A DNA stretch of 64,000 nt from positions 62,001-126,000 of the forward strand of contig JBQTHL010000012.1 in the NCBI GenBank assembly GCA_052389915.1, in the 5' to 3' direction. The stretch is from Panacagrimonas sp052389915 (GTDB lineage Bacteria; Pseudomonadota; Gammaproteobacteria; Nevskiales; Nevskiaceae). Of the stretch, positions 17,113 through 26,021 are shown piece by piece. Made by a program: the position numbers and the translations under genes. Under the pieces are notes generated by a model. The model did not search any database, was not told the origin of the DNA, and saw nothing but the letters and a program-made list of their open reading frames with translations. Numbering within the stretch: position 1 is the first letter of the stretch; the number at the start of each line of letters is the position of its first letter.

Positions 17113-17179
17113 TGGGGACGATGGGATAGAACAGCGGAAGAACGGGCATCCACCACCGCGGATGCAGTGGCTGTTCGCG

Positions 17180-17285
17180 TCGAGGGATGCGATGCGAACG
17201 GGTCGATCAACGCGGGCAAGCCGCGCCGTAGCCTTGAAGATCGAGGGCTACCTGGGCATGTCGCCAGCAACGCTGGCGGGCATGT
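17180..17285 (-). ncRNA. Repeated structured element R1 (radC copy)
   Basis: This is one of four copies of a roughly 105-nt element (others at 43012, 44582 and 46497). Written on the plus strand it has three stems: CGCGG/CCGCG, then GTAGCC/GGCTAC (17228-17233 with 17246-17251) enclosing the invariant TTGAAG, then CGCCAG/CTGGCG, separated by the conserved CTGGGCATG. It overlaps the 3' end of the thioredoxin-like gene and lies about 130 bp upstream of radC in the radC sense. It may belong to the 'radC motif' described by comparative genomics; that link is not verified. Confidence 0.65.
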
Positions 17286-17991
17286 CTGGGGAATCCAGGG
17301 ATTCGCTCGCAGTTGTGCTGCCTGCGGCGAGAAGGTCGACGGCCGAGAGCAAGGCATCGCCTTCGACGGGGCCGTGCAGCAGGAGGGTCCTGCCGGATTC
17401 GCGGTCGCGCAGTTGCAAGGCCGGCGTGGCGGCAATGCCGCTTTGTGCCGCTTCCGTCGCCTGGGCGTGGATTACAGCATCGGCGCGCTCGCTATCGAGG
17501 CACTGCTGCATGGCCGGCGTGAGATCGGGGTAGCGCAACTGCGCCGGCAGGCCTTGGCCGTCGCCGCGGGTGTGCCCGTAGAGCCAGGCCACTGCCTGCC
17601 AGAAGGCGGCGTGTCCGCCGATTTCACCCGCGCATTCGGCCACACGCGCGCCGGCGGTCGCGGCCGGCTCGTGCATCGCCAGCGACAGGTGGTGCCACTG
17701 CCAATTCACCTCGGGATGGGCGTCGATCCAGCGCTTGAGCACCTGGAAGTACGCCCGGCAGTACGGACACTCCAGATCGGCGTAGCCGATCACCGTGAAG
17801 CGTGCATCGCTGCGACCATACAGCCAGGGCGGTCCAGCCGGCTTCGGCGGTTCGGGCTCGTCCATGACCAAGTGCGTGAACTCCGAGGGTGCATCGGACG
17901 CAGGCAGGAGCAGCCACCCGGCGGCGCCCACGGCCGCCACAAGTACCAGGCCGATCAGAGGATGGTGTCGAGCGAAGGAAGGCCAGCGCAT
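17248..17991 (-). CDS. Membrane-anchored DsbA/DsbG-like thioredoxin-fold protein
   Basis: This 247-residue protein has an N-terminal membrane anchor (residues 10-29) and a periplasmic thioredoxin domain. The active site is CPYC at 75-78 (YADLECPYCRAYF), and a cis-proline loop is visible in GIAATPALQL. It probably forms or isomerises disulfides in the cysteine-rich mating proteins. It is a standard member of this ICE cluster, 13 bp after the VirB4-like gene. ATG 17991 is chosen because it begins the anchor; the longer frame overlaps the ATPase gene. Its last 13 codons lie inside repeat element R1. Confidence 0.85.
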   Translation of the reverse strand: MRWPSFARHHPLIGLVLVAAVGAAGWLLLPASDAPSEFTHLVMDEPEPPKPAGPPWLYGRSDARFTVIGYADLECPYCRAYFQVLKRWIDAHPEVNWQWHHLSLAMHEPAATAGARVAECAGEIGGHAAFWQAVAWLYGHTRGDGQGLPAQLRYPDLTPAMQQCLDSERADAVIHAQATEAAQSGIAATPALQLRDRESGRTLLLHGPVEGDALLSAVDLLAAGSTTASESLDSPDMPASVAGDMPR

Positions 17992-18004
17992 CGCCTCTCT
18001 CCCG

Positions 18005-20872
18005 TCAGGCCAGCGCATCGAGCGCCAGCGGTTCGATGCCCCTGGCGCGATCGATCTTCGCGGCCACGCGGAAGGCGGCATCCAGCTCGCTGATCCCGTG
18101 CTGCTGCATCATCTGGAAGCGCTCGGCCTTCTCTTCCGGTTCGGTCATCGCCATCGCCAGGTACAGGCTCGGCGGTACGGCGCGGAACAGCACTTCCATG
18201 CTCTTGGACAGGATCACACCCTCGCTGAACTTGCCGGCCTCCTTGCGCGCCGACAGCATCAGCGCCTTCTGTGACGCATTGAGTTCGCGGAAGCGCGCGA
18301 TCTTCTCGACTTCATCGGGCGGCATGCTGAGACAGATCCACCACTCGATCATGTTGAGCATCGGCTCGGCCGCTTTCGGCAGGTCGTCCAGGTTCTGCGT
18401 CGCCAGCCAGAACCAGGCACCGAGCTTGCGCCACATCTTGGTGATCTTGACGATGTACGGGGAGAGCAGCGGATTCTTGGTGATGATGTGGCCCTCGTCC
18501 GTCACGTTGATGATTGGGCGGCCCAGGTATTGATCCCGCTCGGCGATGTTGTTCACCGTGTTGATCAGCGAGATGTACGCGATCGAGAGCTGTGCGTTGT
18601 AGCCCTCGCGCGCAAAAGTGGCGAGATCCACGATGGTGATGTCGGCCTCGGGCCAGGGCGTACCGGGCCGGTCGAACATCTCGCCGTCCACGCCCTGGCA
18701 GAACATATCCATCGCGTCCGCCATCTCCAGCAAACGCGCACGCCGCGTCTCCGCCAGCGTGGCGTCGCGGCTGCGCTCGCGCAGCGCATCGCGCACGTCG
18801 CGCGTAAGCACCGTGCGCTTCTCCGTGGCACAGCGCTGCGCCGCGTCGAGAATGCACTGACGGATCAGGCTGCGGTCGGCGCGCGTCATGCGCGCCTCCT
18901 CTTTGTCCTCACCGCCGGTAATCATCATCCGCGCGGTGATTTCCAGCTCGCCGAGTACATCGCGCTGCTCGTCGCCTTCTCCGGTCACGCCAGCTTCGGC
19001 GCGGCTTTCATCGAGCGCGTCGGCGTCGAGCGTTTGCACTTGGCTTGGTGCATCGACCAGACGCAGCGCATCGGCGAACGGGGCGAGGCTGACGCCAGAC
19101 CCCGGTGCGAGCTTCACGCGGTTGACGGTGAGTCCGAGACGCGCGGCGAAGTCGCCGAACAGCCCGAACGAGTTGCCCGCTTCGACGATGAACAGCCGCG
19201 GTCGATAGATGGCGGTGACTTGATTGAGCAGATTGTTGAGCGTCGCGCTCTTGCCCGATCCCGTGGGACCGAACAGGAACAGGTGCGCGTTCATCTGCCG
19301 GTCCAGGCGATTGAGCGGATCGAAGGTGATGGTGCCGCCACCACGGTTGAAGAAGGTGATGCCGGGATGCCCGGTGCCTTGGCTGCGGCCCCATACTGGT
19401 GCCAGGTTCGCCGCGTGCTGCGCGAACATGAGCTGCGTGTACCACTGCCGTTTGTCGGCGGTCGGGTCGTAAACGCAGGGCAGCCAGCGCAGGTAGCTGT
19501 TGAGCGGCGCCACCTCGTCCTCCTCGCGCACCGGCTGCAGCCCGGCATTGAGCATCACGTTGACGAGTTGCAAACCGCGCGCATCGAGCTGAGCCAGATC
19601 ACGGCCGCGTAGATAGAAAGCCAGCGCGCCGCGATACAGCTTGTGCGCGCTACCGATCAGGCTGCGTGCCTGCTGCACGTCCGCGCGTGTCTGTTCGGAA
19701 GCCAGGGTTTCGCCGACGGCTTTCTTGGCGAGGTGGTTGAGATGGCTTTCCAGCACGTCCTGCGGCGTAGCGACCAGCGTGAGGCACATCACCGTGTCCT
19801 CTGGCATCTGGTCGAACAGCGCATTGACGGCATCACCGCCCTTGCGCGTTTCGCCGGTGAGGTGCCCGGTCGTCGGCGGCATGCGCAGGCGATCCATCAC
19901 GATCACGCGGTGCGGCAGGCCGTCGAAGCACCACAGCCCATTCGCCACATCGGAGTGCGGCTGGCCGAAGAACAGCCGCTGCGCGAAGTCGGTGCCGCTG
20001 GCGAGTTCGAGCTCGCCCTCCTCGGACTCGTCGGGATAGCGGGTCAGCGCATGGAAACGCTCGCGATCTTCAGCAGTCGGACCCAGCAGAGTCGGATGCG
20101 GATTGAACCAGCGCAGCAGCCAGTCATGAATATCCGCCGCACCGAGTCGCCTAGCCTTCACGCCAGCATTCGCCAGCCCGCCGACGAGGCGGTCGCAAAT
20201 CGTGGTCAGCGCCTGCTCGGGCGATTGGCCGCGCCGCGCGGACGAGGCCGTGGGTGTGCGGCGGTAGACCACCATGCGCACACGCCGCACCTGGCCGCGC
20301 CACGGTAGGCGGGTGACGGTGGTGTCCTCGAACAACCCGCCCGGCTTGGCGATGGCGTGCAGGTGGTGGGCGAAGAATCGCAGATAGAAGTCGCTGAATC
20401 CGCTGTTCCGCGCACGCGGTTGCAGATAGCTCGACAGCGAGTGCAGGTAGTGGTCCCAACTCGCTTCGTCCTGCGCGTAAAGCTGGATCACCCAAGGATT
20501 GTCGTCCAGCTCGTCGAAGGAATCCTGCAGCGCGTTTTCCAGCGCATCGCGCGCCTGCCACAGCCAGGCCATCTCGCGGCCCTCGGTGCCGATCGGCAGT
20601 AGCTCGAAGAACGCCGCCACCGACTGACCATCCTCGAGCAGCATGCTTTGCGAATCGGGCAGGTATTCAACCCAAGGCAGCAGGTCCGCGAACGAGGGCG
20701 CCACGCCGTATAGCGCTTCGTGGTCGGCTTGGGTCACTGGCCTGCGCTTGCCGTCGAGCGCGCTGCCCGGTTCGGCAATGCCCTGTGCGGCCAGGGAGGC
20801 CACATGCCGCTTCCAGGCGTCGTCGGCCGGAGACGCAGCCGCCTTGCGTGATCGCGATAACGACCAGGCCAT
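18005..20872 (-). CDS. VirB4/TraC-family conjugation ATPase (TIGR03744)
   Basis: This 955-residue cytoplasmic ATPase powers pilus assembly and substrate transfer in the type IV secretion system. Walker A (GPTGSGKSATLNNLLNQ) lies near residue 535, and the C-terminal half has ITIVDLATFAREG and INVTDEGHIITKNPLLSPY, the latter fitting the Walker B region, then WFWLATQNLDDLP. The ATG at 20872 follows from the TGATG junction with the lipoprotein gene; the TTG at 20875 is less likely. It is the largest gene of the cluster and of normal length for the family. Confidence 0.95.
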   Translation of the reverse strand: MAWSLSRSRKAAASPADDAWKRHVASLAAQGIAEPGSALDGKRRPVTQADHEALYGVAPSFADLLPWVEYLPDSQSMLLEDGQSVAAFFELLPIGTEGREMAWLWQARDALENALQDSFDELDDNPWVIQLYAQDEASWDHYLHSLSSYLQPRARNSGFSDFYLRFFAHHLHAIAKPGGLFEDTTVTRLPWRGQVRRVRMVVYRRTPTASSARRGQSPEQALTTICDRLVGGLANAGVKARRLGAADIHDWLLRWFNPHPTLLGPTAEDRERFHALTRYPDESEEGELELASGTDFAQRLFFGQPHSDVANGLWCFDGLPHRVIVMDRLRMPPTTGHLTGETRKGGDAVNALFDQMPEDTVMCLTLVATPQDVLESHLNHLAKKAVGETLASEQTRADVQQARSLIGSAHKLYRGALAFYLRGRDLAQLDARGLQLVNVMLNAGLQPVREEDEVAPLNSYLRWLPCVYDPTADKRQWYTQLMFAQHAANLAPVWGRSQGTGHPGITFFNRGGGTITFDPLNRLDRQMNAHLFLFGPTGSGKSATLNNLLNQVTAIYRPRLFIVEAGNSFGLFGDFAARLGLTVNRVKLAPGSGVSLAPFADALRLVDAPSQVQTLDADALDESRAEAGVTGEGDEQRDVLGELEITARMMITGGEDKEEARMTRADRSLIRQCILDAAQRCATEKRTVLTRDVRDALRERSRDATLAETRRARLLEMADAMDMFCQGVDGEMFDRPGTPWPEADITIVDLATFAREGYNAQLSIAYISLINTVNNIAERDQYLGRPIINVTDEGHIITKNPLLSPYIVKITKMWRKLGAWFWLATQNLDDLPKAAEPMLNMIEWWICLSMPPDEVEKIARFRELNASQKALMLSARKEAGKFSEGVILSKSMEVLFRAVPPSLYLAMAMTEPEEKAERFQMMQQHGISELDAAFRVAAKIDRARGIEPLALDALA

Positions 20873-21306
20873 CAATAGTCCTCCACGCGCTCGCCCGGCA
20901 TCGCGTACTGCACGCGCTGGTACAGCGGGAACACCGTGCTGTAGCCGGGCACCGGCACCGGATCGGTGCCGGTCAGGTGCGGGAACACGTACATCACCAG
21001 ATCGGGATTGGGCAGGCGATGAAACTGCCGCTCGATTTCGTTGCTCGCGGTGCGCGTGTAGGTGGCATTGGCGGCAGGCGCCGCCTGCACATCGGCCTCG
21101 GTCAGCGGCCGGCGCAGCGTCTGGCGCGCATCGAGCAGTTGCCGGGCAGCCTGACCGGCGCCTGCACTGCCGCCGGTTTCCTGCTGCCAGATGTCGAGCA
21201 TGGTGCTGTCGCCGTGAGGCAGCAGCTTTTCCTTGCGGGTCGCGCAGCCGCCGAGCGCGGCTGCCACCAGCAGCACGGCGGCCGCATCAATCCAGATCCG
21301 AGGCAT
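20872..21306 (-). CDS. Conjugative transfer lipoprotein, TIGR03751 (PFL_4705) family, TraV-like
   Basis: This 144-residue protein has signal peptide MPRIWIDAAAVLLVAAA and lipobox LGGC, so the mature protein starts at a lipidated cysteine and is probably in the outer membrane. It plays the VirB7/TraV part next to the VirB10-like TIGR03752 gene. The C-terminal part FHRLPNPDLVMYVFPHLTGTDPVPVPGYST is the conserved core of the family. ATG 21306 is used since the lipobox fixes the frame; the longer upstream frame is a shadow of the preceding gene, with which it overlaps by 20 bp. Confidence 0.88.
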   Translation of the reverse strand: MPRIWIDAAAVLLVAAALGGCATRKEKLLPHGDSTMLDIWQQETGGSAGAGQAARQLLDARQTLRRPLTEADVQAAPAANATYTRTASNEIERQFHRLPNPDLVMYVFPHLTGTDPVPVPGYSTVFPLYQRVQYAMPGERVEDY

Positions 21307-22714
21307 GGACTTCTCCGGTGCGGTGATGGACCCTGCGCCCCTGGGCGTCGTAGTCGATGAGGAGCGGCTGCTCCAGATGCACGGCGACCTTGGCGCCGGG
21401 CTGCACGTAGACGGCGGCGAAGGCCTGCCCGTAGAGCTTGTTGACCCAATCGGCCATGTCGCGCACGCCGCCCGCGAGGATGCGGCCCATCGCTTCGTTG
21501 CCACTGATACCGACCGTGCCGAGCGAGCCATTGCTGTTGGCGACCACGGCCACGCTGCCGTTGTCGGACTGGATGAGCGAGGCGGCACCGGCGCCGGCCG
21601 CGGTGATGAGCGATTGGGTGCCGAGGTACTGCTGCGCATTGCTACGGCGTTCGCCGCTGACGCAGGGAATGCCGTGGGGATCGCTGATCCAGCCCAGGCC
21701 GTCCTGAAGGTTGGTGCTGTTCTGGCCCTGATTCCGCTTGCCTTCCTCCGGCATCGTGCGGATGGTGCCGTCTGCGAAGACGAACGTGACCGAGCGGATT
21801 TGCCCACGCACGCACGAGAGCGTCCAGTCGCCCGCGGCCGTGCCGCTGACCACGGCACCGGCCACATCGGGAATGTCGATTCCGTTGGCGGTGAGGTTGT
21901 CCGGGCCGATCAACACCTTGAACGGATACGGGTCGTTGACGGTGCCGTCGATGGGCACGCGACCGATCAGCGCCGTCATGGCGATCGAACCCATGAGCGT
22001 CGAGTTCGATGGCACGGTGTAGACCGGCTTGGTGGTTGCGCCCACGGCACCGACGACAGCTTGTCCACTGGCATCGACGACCGAATCCACAGCCGCCGAC
22101 AGCGTTTTCTGCGCGGGGCCGAAGCTCATGGGAAAGCTCGGTTCCTTGCTGCTGTTGCGGGCATCGCCCGGCTCGACCCAATGCGTACCGTTGCCACTGC
22201 TGTTACCGCCGCTGAAGCCCTTGCCGTCGCCTGCTTCCAGGCCCAGCCCGACGGGCAGGTCGGCCTCCTGGATGCCCTTGCCGGAGAAGCTGTCCAGCCG
22301 TTGCTGCAAGTCCTGCATGAGCCCTTGCATCTGCTGCTTGTCGCTCGCCGCCTGATCGCGTTCATGTTGCAGGCGGTTGCGCTCGCCCTCCAGCGCCGTC
22401 TGAATGCGCTGGTCGATCGCGCTCTCGCGGGCGCGCAGTCGTTCGTTCTCGATCTTCTGCTGCTGGTTGTCGCCCAGCGCGCCCTGCAGTTCGGTGCGCA
22501 ACTGCTTCACCTGCGCGACCAGCGTGGCGACGGTATCGCGCGGGGTATCGCCCTCGACGCCGAGCGCCTTCATCTCCTCGGGTGTGAGCGGATCGGCCGC
22601 TCCCTTCGGCGCGGGCGGACTGCCGGCGGAGCCAGAGAACAGCTTGATGCCGACGAACACCACGATCAGCACCATCGGAATCAGCAGCCATTTGAGCAGC
22701 GGATTACTTCGCAT
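21287..22714 (-). CDS. TraB/VirB10-like protein, TIGR03752 (PFL_4704) family
   Basis: This 475-residue protein has a short cytoplasmic N-terminus, one membrane helix (about 8-26), a long coiled-coil (about 60-145) and a C-terminal beta-rich domain (VPSNSTLMGSIAMTALIGRVP...) that corresponds to the VirB10/TraB channel domain spanning from the inner to the outer membrane. It partners with the lipoprotein downstream and the TIGR03749 secretin-like protein upstream. Its start overlaps the TIGR03749 stop by 11 bp. Confidence 0.9.
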   Translation of the reverse strand: MRSNPLLKWLLIPMVLIVVFVGIKLFSGSAGSPPAPKGAADPLTPEEMKALGVEGDTPRDTVATLVAQVKQLRTELQGALGDNQQQKIENERLRARESAIDQRIQTALEGERNRLQHERDQAASDKQQMQGLMQDLQQRLDSFSGKGIQEADLPVGLGLEAGDGKGFSGGNSSGNGTHWVEPGDARNSSKEPSFPMSFGPAQKTLSAAVDSVVDASGQAVVGAVGATTKPVYTVPSNSTLMGSIAMTALIGRVPIDGTVNDPYPFKVLIGPDNLTANGIDIPDVAGAVVSGTAAGDWTLSCVRGQIRSVTFVFADGTIRTMPEEGKRNQGQNSTNLQDGLGWISDPHGIPCVSGERRSNAQQYLGTQSLITAAGAGAASLIQSDNGSVAVVANSNGSLGTVGISGNEAMGRILAGGVRDMADWVNKLYGQAFAAVYVQPGAKVAVHLEQPLLIDYDAQGRRVHHRTGEVHASDLD

Positions 22715-23579
22715 CGCGCGTGCCCCCAGCCGCGCCGGCTGGCGGCAGATTCGGTGTGGCGTCGATGGGGCTCAGCTTCGGCAGCAGCGATTCGGCGAGG
22801 CCGCGACCACGCGTCACCAGATAGACCACGGTGGTGTCGGACGCCTGGCCTGCCGGCCCCAGGTTCGGGTGCTGGAAGGTGGCGGTGAGGAAATCGCCTT
22901 GCAGCGCGCGTGGGTCTAGGTCGAGCCAGCGCGGTGACCTGTTGGTGAGCCGCACTGCCGTCACCCATTGGTCTTCCAGACGCCAGGCGGCCAGCGCGCA
23001 TGCCTGCACCGGCAGCGTCGGCAGCAAGGTGTTCAGCGCAAGGCCGCGGCGTAGATTCACGCGCCCGATGCCAACGACCGGCTCGACCGTGCGCAGCGGT
23101 GCATAGAGGTTCTGCGCCGCGTAGCGCGTCAGCACGACCGGGATCGGGGTCTCGCGCCGCGGGGTGGTGTCGCTCCGCGCGACGGCGTTGCCGTGGTCCT
23201 GCGCGGGCGGTGCATTCGCGTCCACGATGCGCACCGGCTCCAGCGGGGCCTGGCCGTCCTTTGCCGGTTTGGCGGCGATGTCGAGCAGGATCAGCGCACC
23301 GGATTCCACGTCCTGCAGTTGCAACCGCGTCGGCGGTAGCGGCTCGCCCGCCCGCAGGTAGATCGCGCCACCCGCGCTTTGCACGCGCAGATGCGCGTTC
23401 GCACCCTCCGGCACACCGACGCGCACGTTGCGGTCGATGAAGATCACGCGCTCCTGCCCGACCAGTAACGGCACGGCCAGCGGCAGGCGCTCCCAGCGCA
23501 GGATTTCCACGGCATGGGCCGGCGCAAGCACCAGGATCAGCAGGGCGCCGGCCAGCACCAACACCGCAGGGCGTTTCAT
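22704..23579 (-). CDS. Integrating conjugative element protein, TIGR03749 (PFL_4703) family, TraK-like
   Basis: This 291-residue exported protein has signal peptide MKRPAVLVLAGALLILVLAPAHA. The first mature segment VEILRWERLPLAVPLLVGQERVIFIDRNVRVGVP is typical of the TraK/VirB9-like family that forms the outer-membrane core complex with TraB and TraV. The start ATG overlaps the TIGR03746 stop by 4 bp. Position and order match the TraL-TraE-TraK-TraB order of F-like systems. Confidence 0.9.
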   Translation of the reverse strand: MKRPAVLVLAGALLILVLAPAHAVEILRWERLPLAVPLLVGQERVIFIDRNVRVGVPEGANAHLRVQSAGGAIYLRAGEPLPPTRLQLQDVESGALILLDIAAKPAKDGQAPLEPVRIVDANAPPAQDHGNAVARSDTTPRRETPIPVVLTRYAAQNLYAPLRTVEPVVGIGRVNLRRGLALNTLLPTLPVQACALAAWRLEDQWVTAVRLTNRSPRWLDLDPRALQGDFLTATFQHPNLGPAGQASDTTVVYLVTRGRGLAESLLPKLSPIDATPNLPPAGAAGGTRDAK

Positions 23580-24247
23580 GAGGCGTCTCCTTGCGGACGG
23601 CCAGGGGCGTTGGCCGGCGTGGGCGTCTCGATGCGCTGAGGCGTGCTGGCGTGGCAGTCCAGTGCCAGGCCGAAGGGGTTGCGTTCGGGGTCGATGTCCT
23701 GTCGGACGACCTTGATCGCGTAGCGCACCAGGGCGCGCTTGACCTGCTCGGAGCCGTGGTATTCGTCGGCGCTGACGTCGAGCGTGACGATCCAGTCGCG
23801 GTTGGAAACAACCTTGACGCGCGCGCTCGGGTTATCGCCGTAGCCACGGCCGGGAATCTCGTAGATGCCGCGCACGCGCTGACGCAGTTCGCCCGCCCCG
23901 CGCCGGTATTCGTAGTCGCGTTGCAGGAAGGCCTGGCAACTCGGTGTCAGGTAGGCCGACAGCGCATGCAGGTTGCGCGGGTAGTCGTCCTCGCCGTTCG
24001 TGGGCCAGCGTTGCACCTGCTGCCAGATATAGAACGTATAGGCGTAAACGCTCTCAGGCGGCACCTCCCACCACTTGCGCACGCTGCCCGAACGCAGGTC
24101 CGGCGGCACATGGATGGTGAGCTGCTTCGGGGCACTCCACCAGCCGAAGCCGAGCATCAACGCCACCGCGAACAGCGCGCCACCGCCCAGACGCAGCGTC
24201 CTGACGTGGGCCTGCAGGTGCGCGATCTCGTTCCTGAAACGGCTCAT
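23576..24247 (-). CDS. Integrating conjugative element protein, TIGR03746 (PFL_4702) family, TraE-like
   Basis: This 223-residue protein has one N-terminal membrane helix (about residues 20-38) and a periplasmic domain, with PPDLRSGSVRKWWEVPPESVYAYTFYIWQQVQRWP as the recognisable core. It resembles TraE/VirB8, a periplasmic scaffold of the type IV secretion channel. The start is fixed by the ATGA overlap with the TIGR03750 gene. The C-terminal tail is Pro-rich and probably disordered. Confidence 0.88.
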   Translation of the reverse strand: MSRFRNEIAHLQAHVRTLRLGGGALFAVALMLGFGWWSAPKQLTIHVPPDLRSGSVRKWWEVPPESVYAYTFYIWQQVQRWPTNGEDDYPRNLHALSAYLTPSCQAFLQRDYEYRRGAGELRQRVRGIYEIPGRGYGDNPSARVKVVSNRDWIVTLDVSADEYHGSEQVKRALVRYAIKVVRQDIDPERNPFGLALDCHASTPQRIETPTPANAPGRPQGDAS

Positions 24248-24654
24248 GCCGTACCTCGCTCGGTGCTGCGCCGCGTAGTCCAGTAGCCCGAGCGGGTGAT
24301 GAGACGGCGACCGCCCAGGTGGAGCGCCAGCGCCGGATGTCGCAGGGCCAGCCGCCACTGGATCTGCCGGTACAGCCAGGTATCGGGCCGCCCGCGCTTC
24401 TGCTTGCGCAGGAAGCCGCCGCCGACGAAGACGCCCAGTGCGATGCCGGCGACGATCAGCGTGGGCAGCATGGCGACGCTGCGCGTCACCCAGGCCAGCG
24501 GCAGGCCGAGCGCCAGCCCGGCCGCGGCCGACAGGCCGGCGCAGATCCACAGCTCATCGGCGGTCAGCCCGCGCACGACCACCGGCTGGCGATTCAGCCG
24601 GTGCGGCAGGAACGTCACCAGTGCATCGCGCGGGGTCTCTGAAGGGACGGCCAT
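24244..24654 (-). CDS. Integrating conjugative element protein, TIGR03750 (PFL_4701) family, TraL-like
   Basis: This 136-residue protein has two adjacent membrane helices (about 36-55 and 60-82) preceded by FLPHRLNRQPVVVRGLTADE and followed by a basic C-terminal region with GRPDTWLYRQIQWRL. It matches the TraL/VirB3-like inner-membrane protein of this system, which works with the VirB4 ATPase in pilus assembly. It lies between the pilin-like TIGR03745 gene and TIGR03746. Confidence 0.88.
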   Translation of the reverse strand: MAVPSETPRDALVTFLPHRLNRQPVVVRGLTADELWICAGLSAAAGLALGLPLAWVTRSVAMLPTLIVAGIALGVFVGGGFLRKQKRGRPDTWLYRQIQWRLALRHPALALHLGGRRLITRSGYWTTRRSTERGTA

Positions 24655-24666
24655 CGCTTGCCGCCC

Positions 24667-25023
24667 TCACAGTACGCCAGTGGCCTTGGTCAGCAGCCAG
24701 ATGCCGACCACCAACAGGATCGCACCGACGGCGACGGTCAGACCGAACTGGCCCCAGGTGGCGCGGCCGATATGGATTTCCGAGTAGCGCGTGTAGGCGT
24801 GGTAGGAGACGCCTACGAACATCGAAGAAACCACGAGCAAAGCGACCAGCATCACGATGTCGTAGCCATAGTTCTGCAGCGTCTGCATGAGGCCGCTGCC
24901 CGCACCGCGCGACGGGTCTTCCATGGTCGGAAGCTGGGCGAAGGCCGACAGCGGCAGACCCAACAGCGCCAACGGCGCGGCGATGCGGGACGGAATGCGA
25001 TGAGAAGTCAGGGGCGTGTTCAT
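24667..25023 (-). CDS. Integrating conjugative element membrane protein, TIGR03745 (PFL_4695) family, pilin-like
   Basis: This 118-residue protein has a signal sequence (to about SAFAQ, residue 30) and two hydrophobic helices (about 56-73 and 90-112). The mature part of about 88 residues with two helices resembles a TraA/VirB2 conjugative pilin subunit, the expected role for this family. It lies between TIGR03758 and the TraL-like gene, the pilin position of GI-type clusters. Confidence 0.87.
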   Translation of the reverse strand: MNTPLTSHRIPSRIAAPLALLGLPLSAFAQLPTMEDPSRGAGSGLMQTLQNYGYDIVMLVALLVVSSMFVGVSYHAYTRYSEIHIGRATWGQFGLTVAVGAILLVVGIWLLTKATGVL

Positions 25024-25045
25024 GGCGTGTGGCCTTTCGTGATGG

Positions 25046-25285
25046 TCAGGACAGGAGGAAGAAAGTCAGCACCAGGTACAACGCGACGAAGCGCGCGACG
25101 ACACCGAGGAACTGACGCTGGTTGATGCGGCTTTCGGCCCAGCCGACGTAGGCAGTGCGCGTGGCCCACACGCCCCACAGCAGCAGGACGGCGAACACGA
25201 AACTGAGCACCGCCGTGGAGGCGGCCGAAGGTGTAAAGCCGCCGTTGGCCTGGAAGGCGGCGACCTGATCGGCGGAAGGCGTCAT
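25046..25285 (-). CDS. Integrating conjugative element protein, TIGR03758 (PFL_4693) family
   Basis: This is a 79-residue small membrane protein with two hydrophobic helices (about 22-42 and 58-78) joined by a short basic loop (YVGWAESRINQRQF). It is a standard neighbour of the pilin-like gene in this ICE class and may itself be a pilin-related subunit. The start ATG overlaps the stop of the RAQPRD gene by 4 bp. Its function has not been established. Confidence 0.85.
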   Translation of the reverse strand: MTPSADQVAAFQANGGFTPSAASTAVLSFVFAVLLLWGVWATRTAYVGWAESRINQRQFLGVVARFVALYLVLTFFLLS

Positions 25286-25677
25286 GGCGACGGCCCATTC
25301 CAGTCGTCGGTACGGTCGCGGCGAACGCAGTCGTCGGTACGGTCGCGGCGAACGTAGTCGTCGGCCAGCGGCGCGGGATCGCGAGGCTGAGCGCGCCGGG
25401 GCGCTAGGTAATCGTGTACACCTGCGCGAACACGCTTCAGGTCTGCGCGCAGACGGACGTAGTCGAAGTGGTAGCGCGTGCGCGTCTGCGGCGCGGTGTT
25501 GGCGGCGTGCTCGGCCAGTCGGTCGATCAGGTCGAGCTGGCGAGCGAGCGTGACGAGCTGCTCACGCTCCAGGGCGTCGTCGGCAGCGACGGCAGGTTGC
25601 AGCACCGGGAACGACACGACCAGCAGCACGGCGATCGAGCGATGCCATATGTATGCGCGGCGGCTGGTCTGTCCCAT
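25282..25677 (-). CDS. RAQPRD-family ICE protein (TIGR01690)
   Basis: This 131-residue exported protein (signal peptide MGQTSRRAYIWHRSIAVLLVVS...AVA) contains the family-naming motif RAQPRDPAPLADDY at about residues 93-106. The mature part is helical (LVTLARQLDLIDRLAEHA). The C-terminus holds a 9-residue duplication (DDYVRRDRT, then DDCVRRDRT, then DD) encoded by a 27-bp tandem repeat. The Gabija gene pair is inserted just upstream, so the divergent gap 25678-26021 must hold this operon's promoter. Confidence 0.88.
   Translation of the reverse strand: MGQTSRRAYIWHRSIAVLLVVSFPVLQPAVAADDALEREQLVTLARQLDLIDRLAEHAANTAPQTRTRYHFDYVRLRADLKRVRAGVHDYLAPRRAQPRDPAPLADDYVRRDRTDDCVRRDRTDDWNGPSP
25301..25364. 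repeat. 27-bp tandem repeat inside the RAQPRD gene
   Basis: Two identical 27-bp units (25301-25327 and 25328-25354) and the first 10 bp of a third with one change encode DD(Y/C)VRRDRT units at the C-terminus. The exact identity indicates a recent duplication by slippage. Confidence 0.9.
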
Positions 25678-26021
25678 CGGCCATCCCCTGTTGATGCGGA
25701 TGGCAAGATGCTGTGGATCGTCCTCGTTTCGCGCCGCAGGGAATGGGAACTGAAGCCTGACCGAATTGTTGGTTGGTCGGCGGAGGAGTAGTCGAGCGCT
25801 CCCCCCAATGCGAGGCGGATGGGTAGGCCGGTTCGCATGCAAACGCCGACGTCGCCCGGCCGCCCGTCTACAAAGGTATGTATGCGCCGATAACTATCGC
25901 TTGATGCTTGGCCGGACTGACCCACTCCAACCAGCCCGAAAGAGACATTCGCAACATTTCGAGCGACTATCCCCTGTGGGCCACATGCCAATAATGGCGG
26001 TAGGATTTAGGGGGAACAGCC
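25678..26021. other. Divergent intergenic region between RAQPRD gene and gajA
   Basis: This 344-bp stretch has no convincing gene. It should hold the leftward promoter of the mating operon and the rightward promoter of gajAB. Just before gajA a GGGGGA at 26009-26014 is suitably placed as a Shine-Dalgarno for the ATA at 26022. A small frame crossing it from 25766 has no recognisable content. Confidence 0.5.

Noticed and set aside
25965..25980. A partial match (CTATCCCCTG) to the 21-bp palindrome upstream of gajA
   Set aside because: Only one half matches and symmetry is lost, so it is likely chance.
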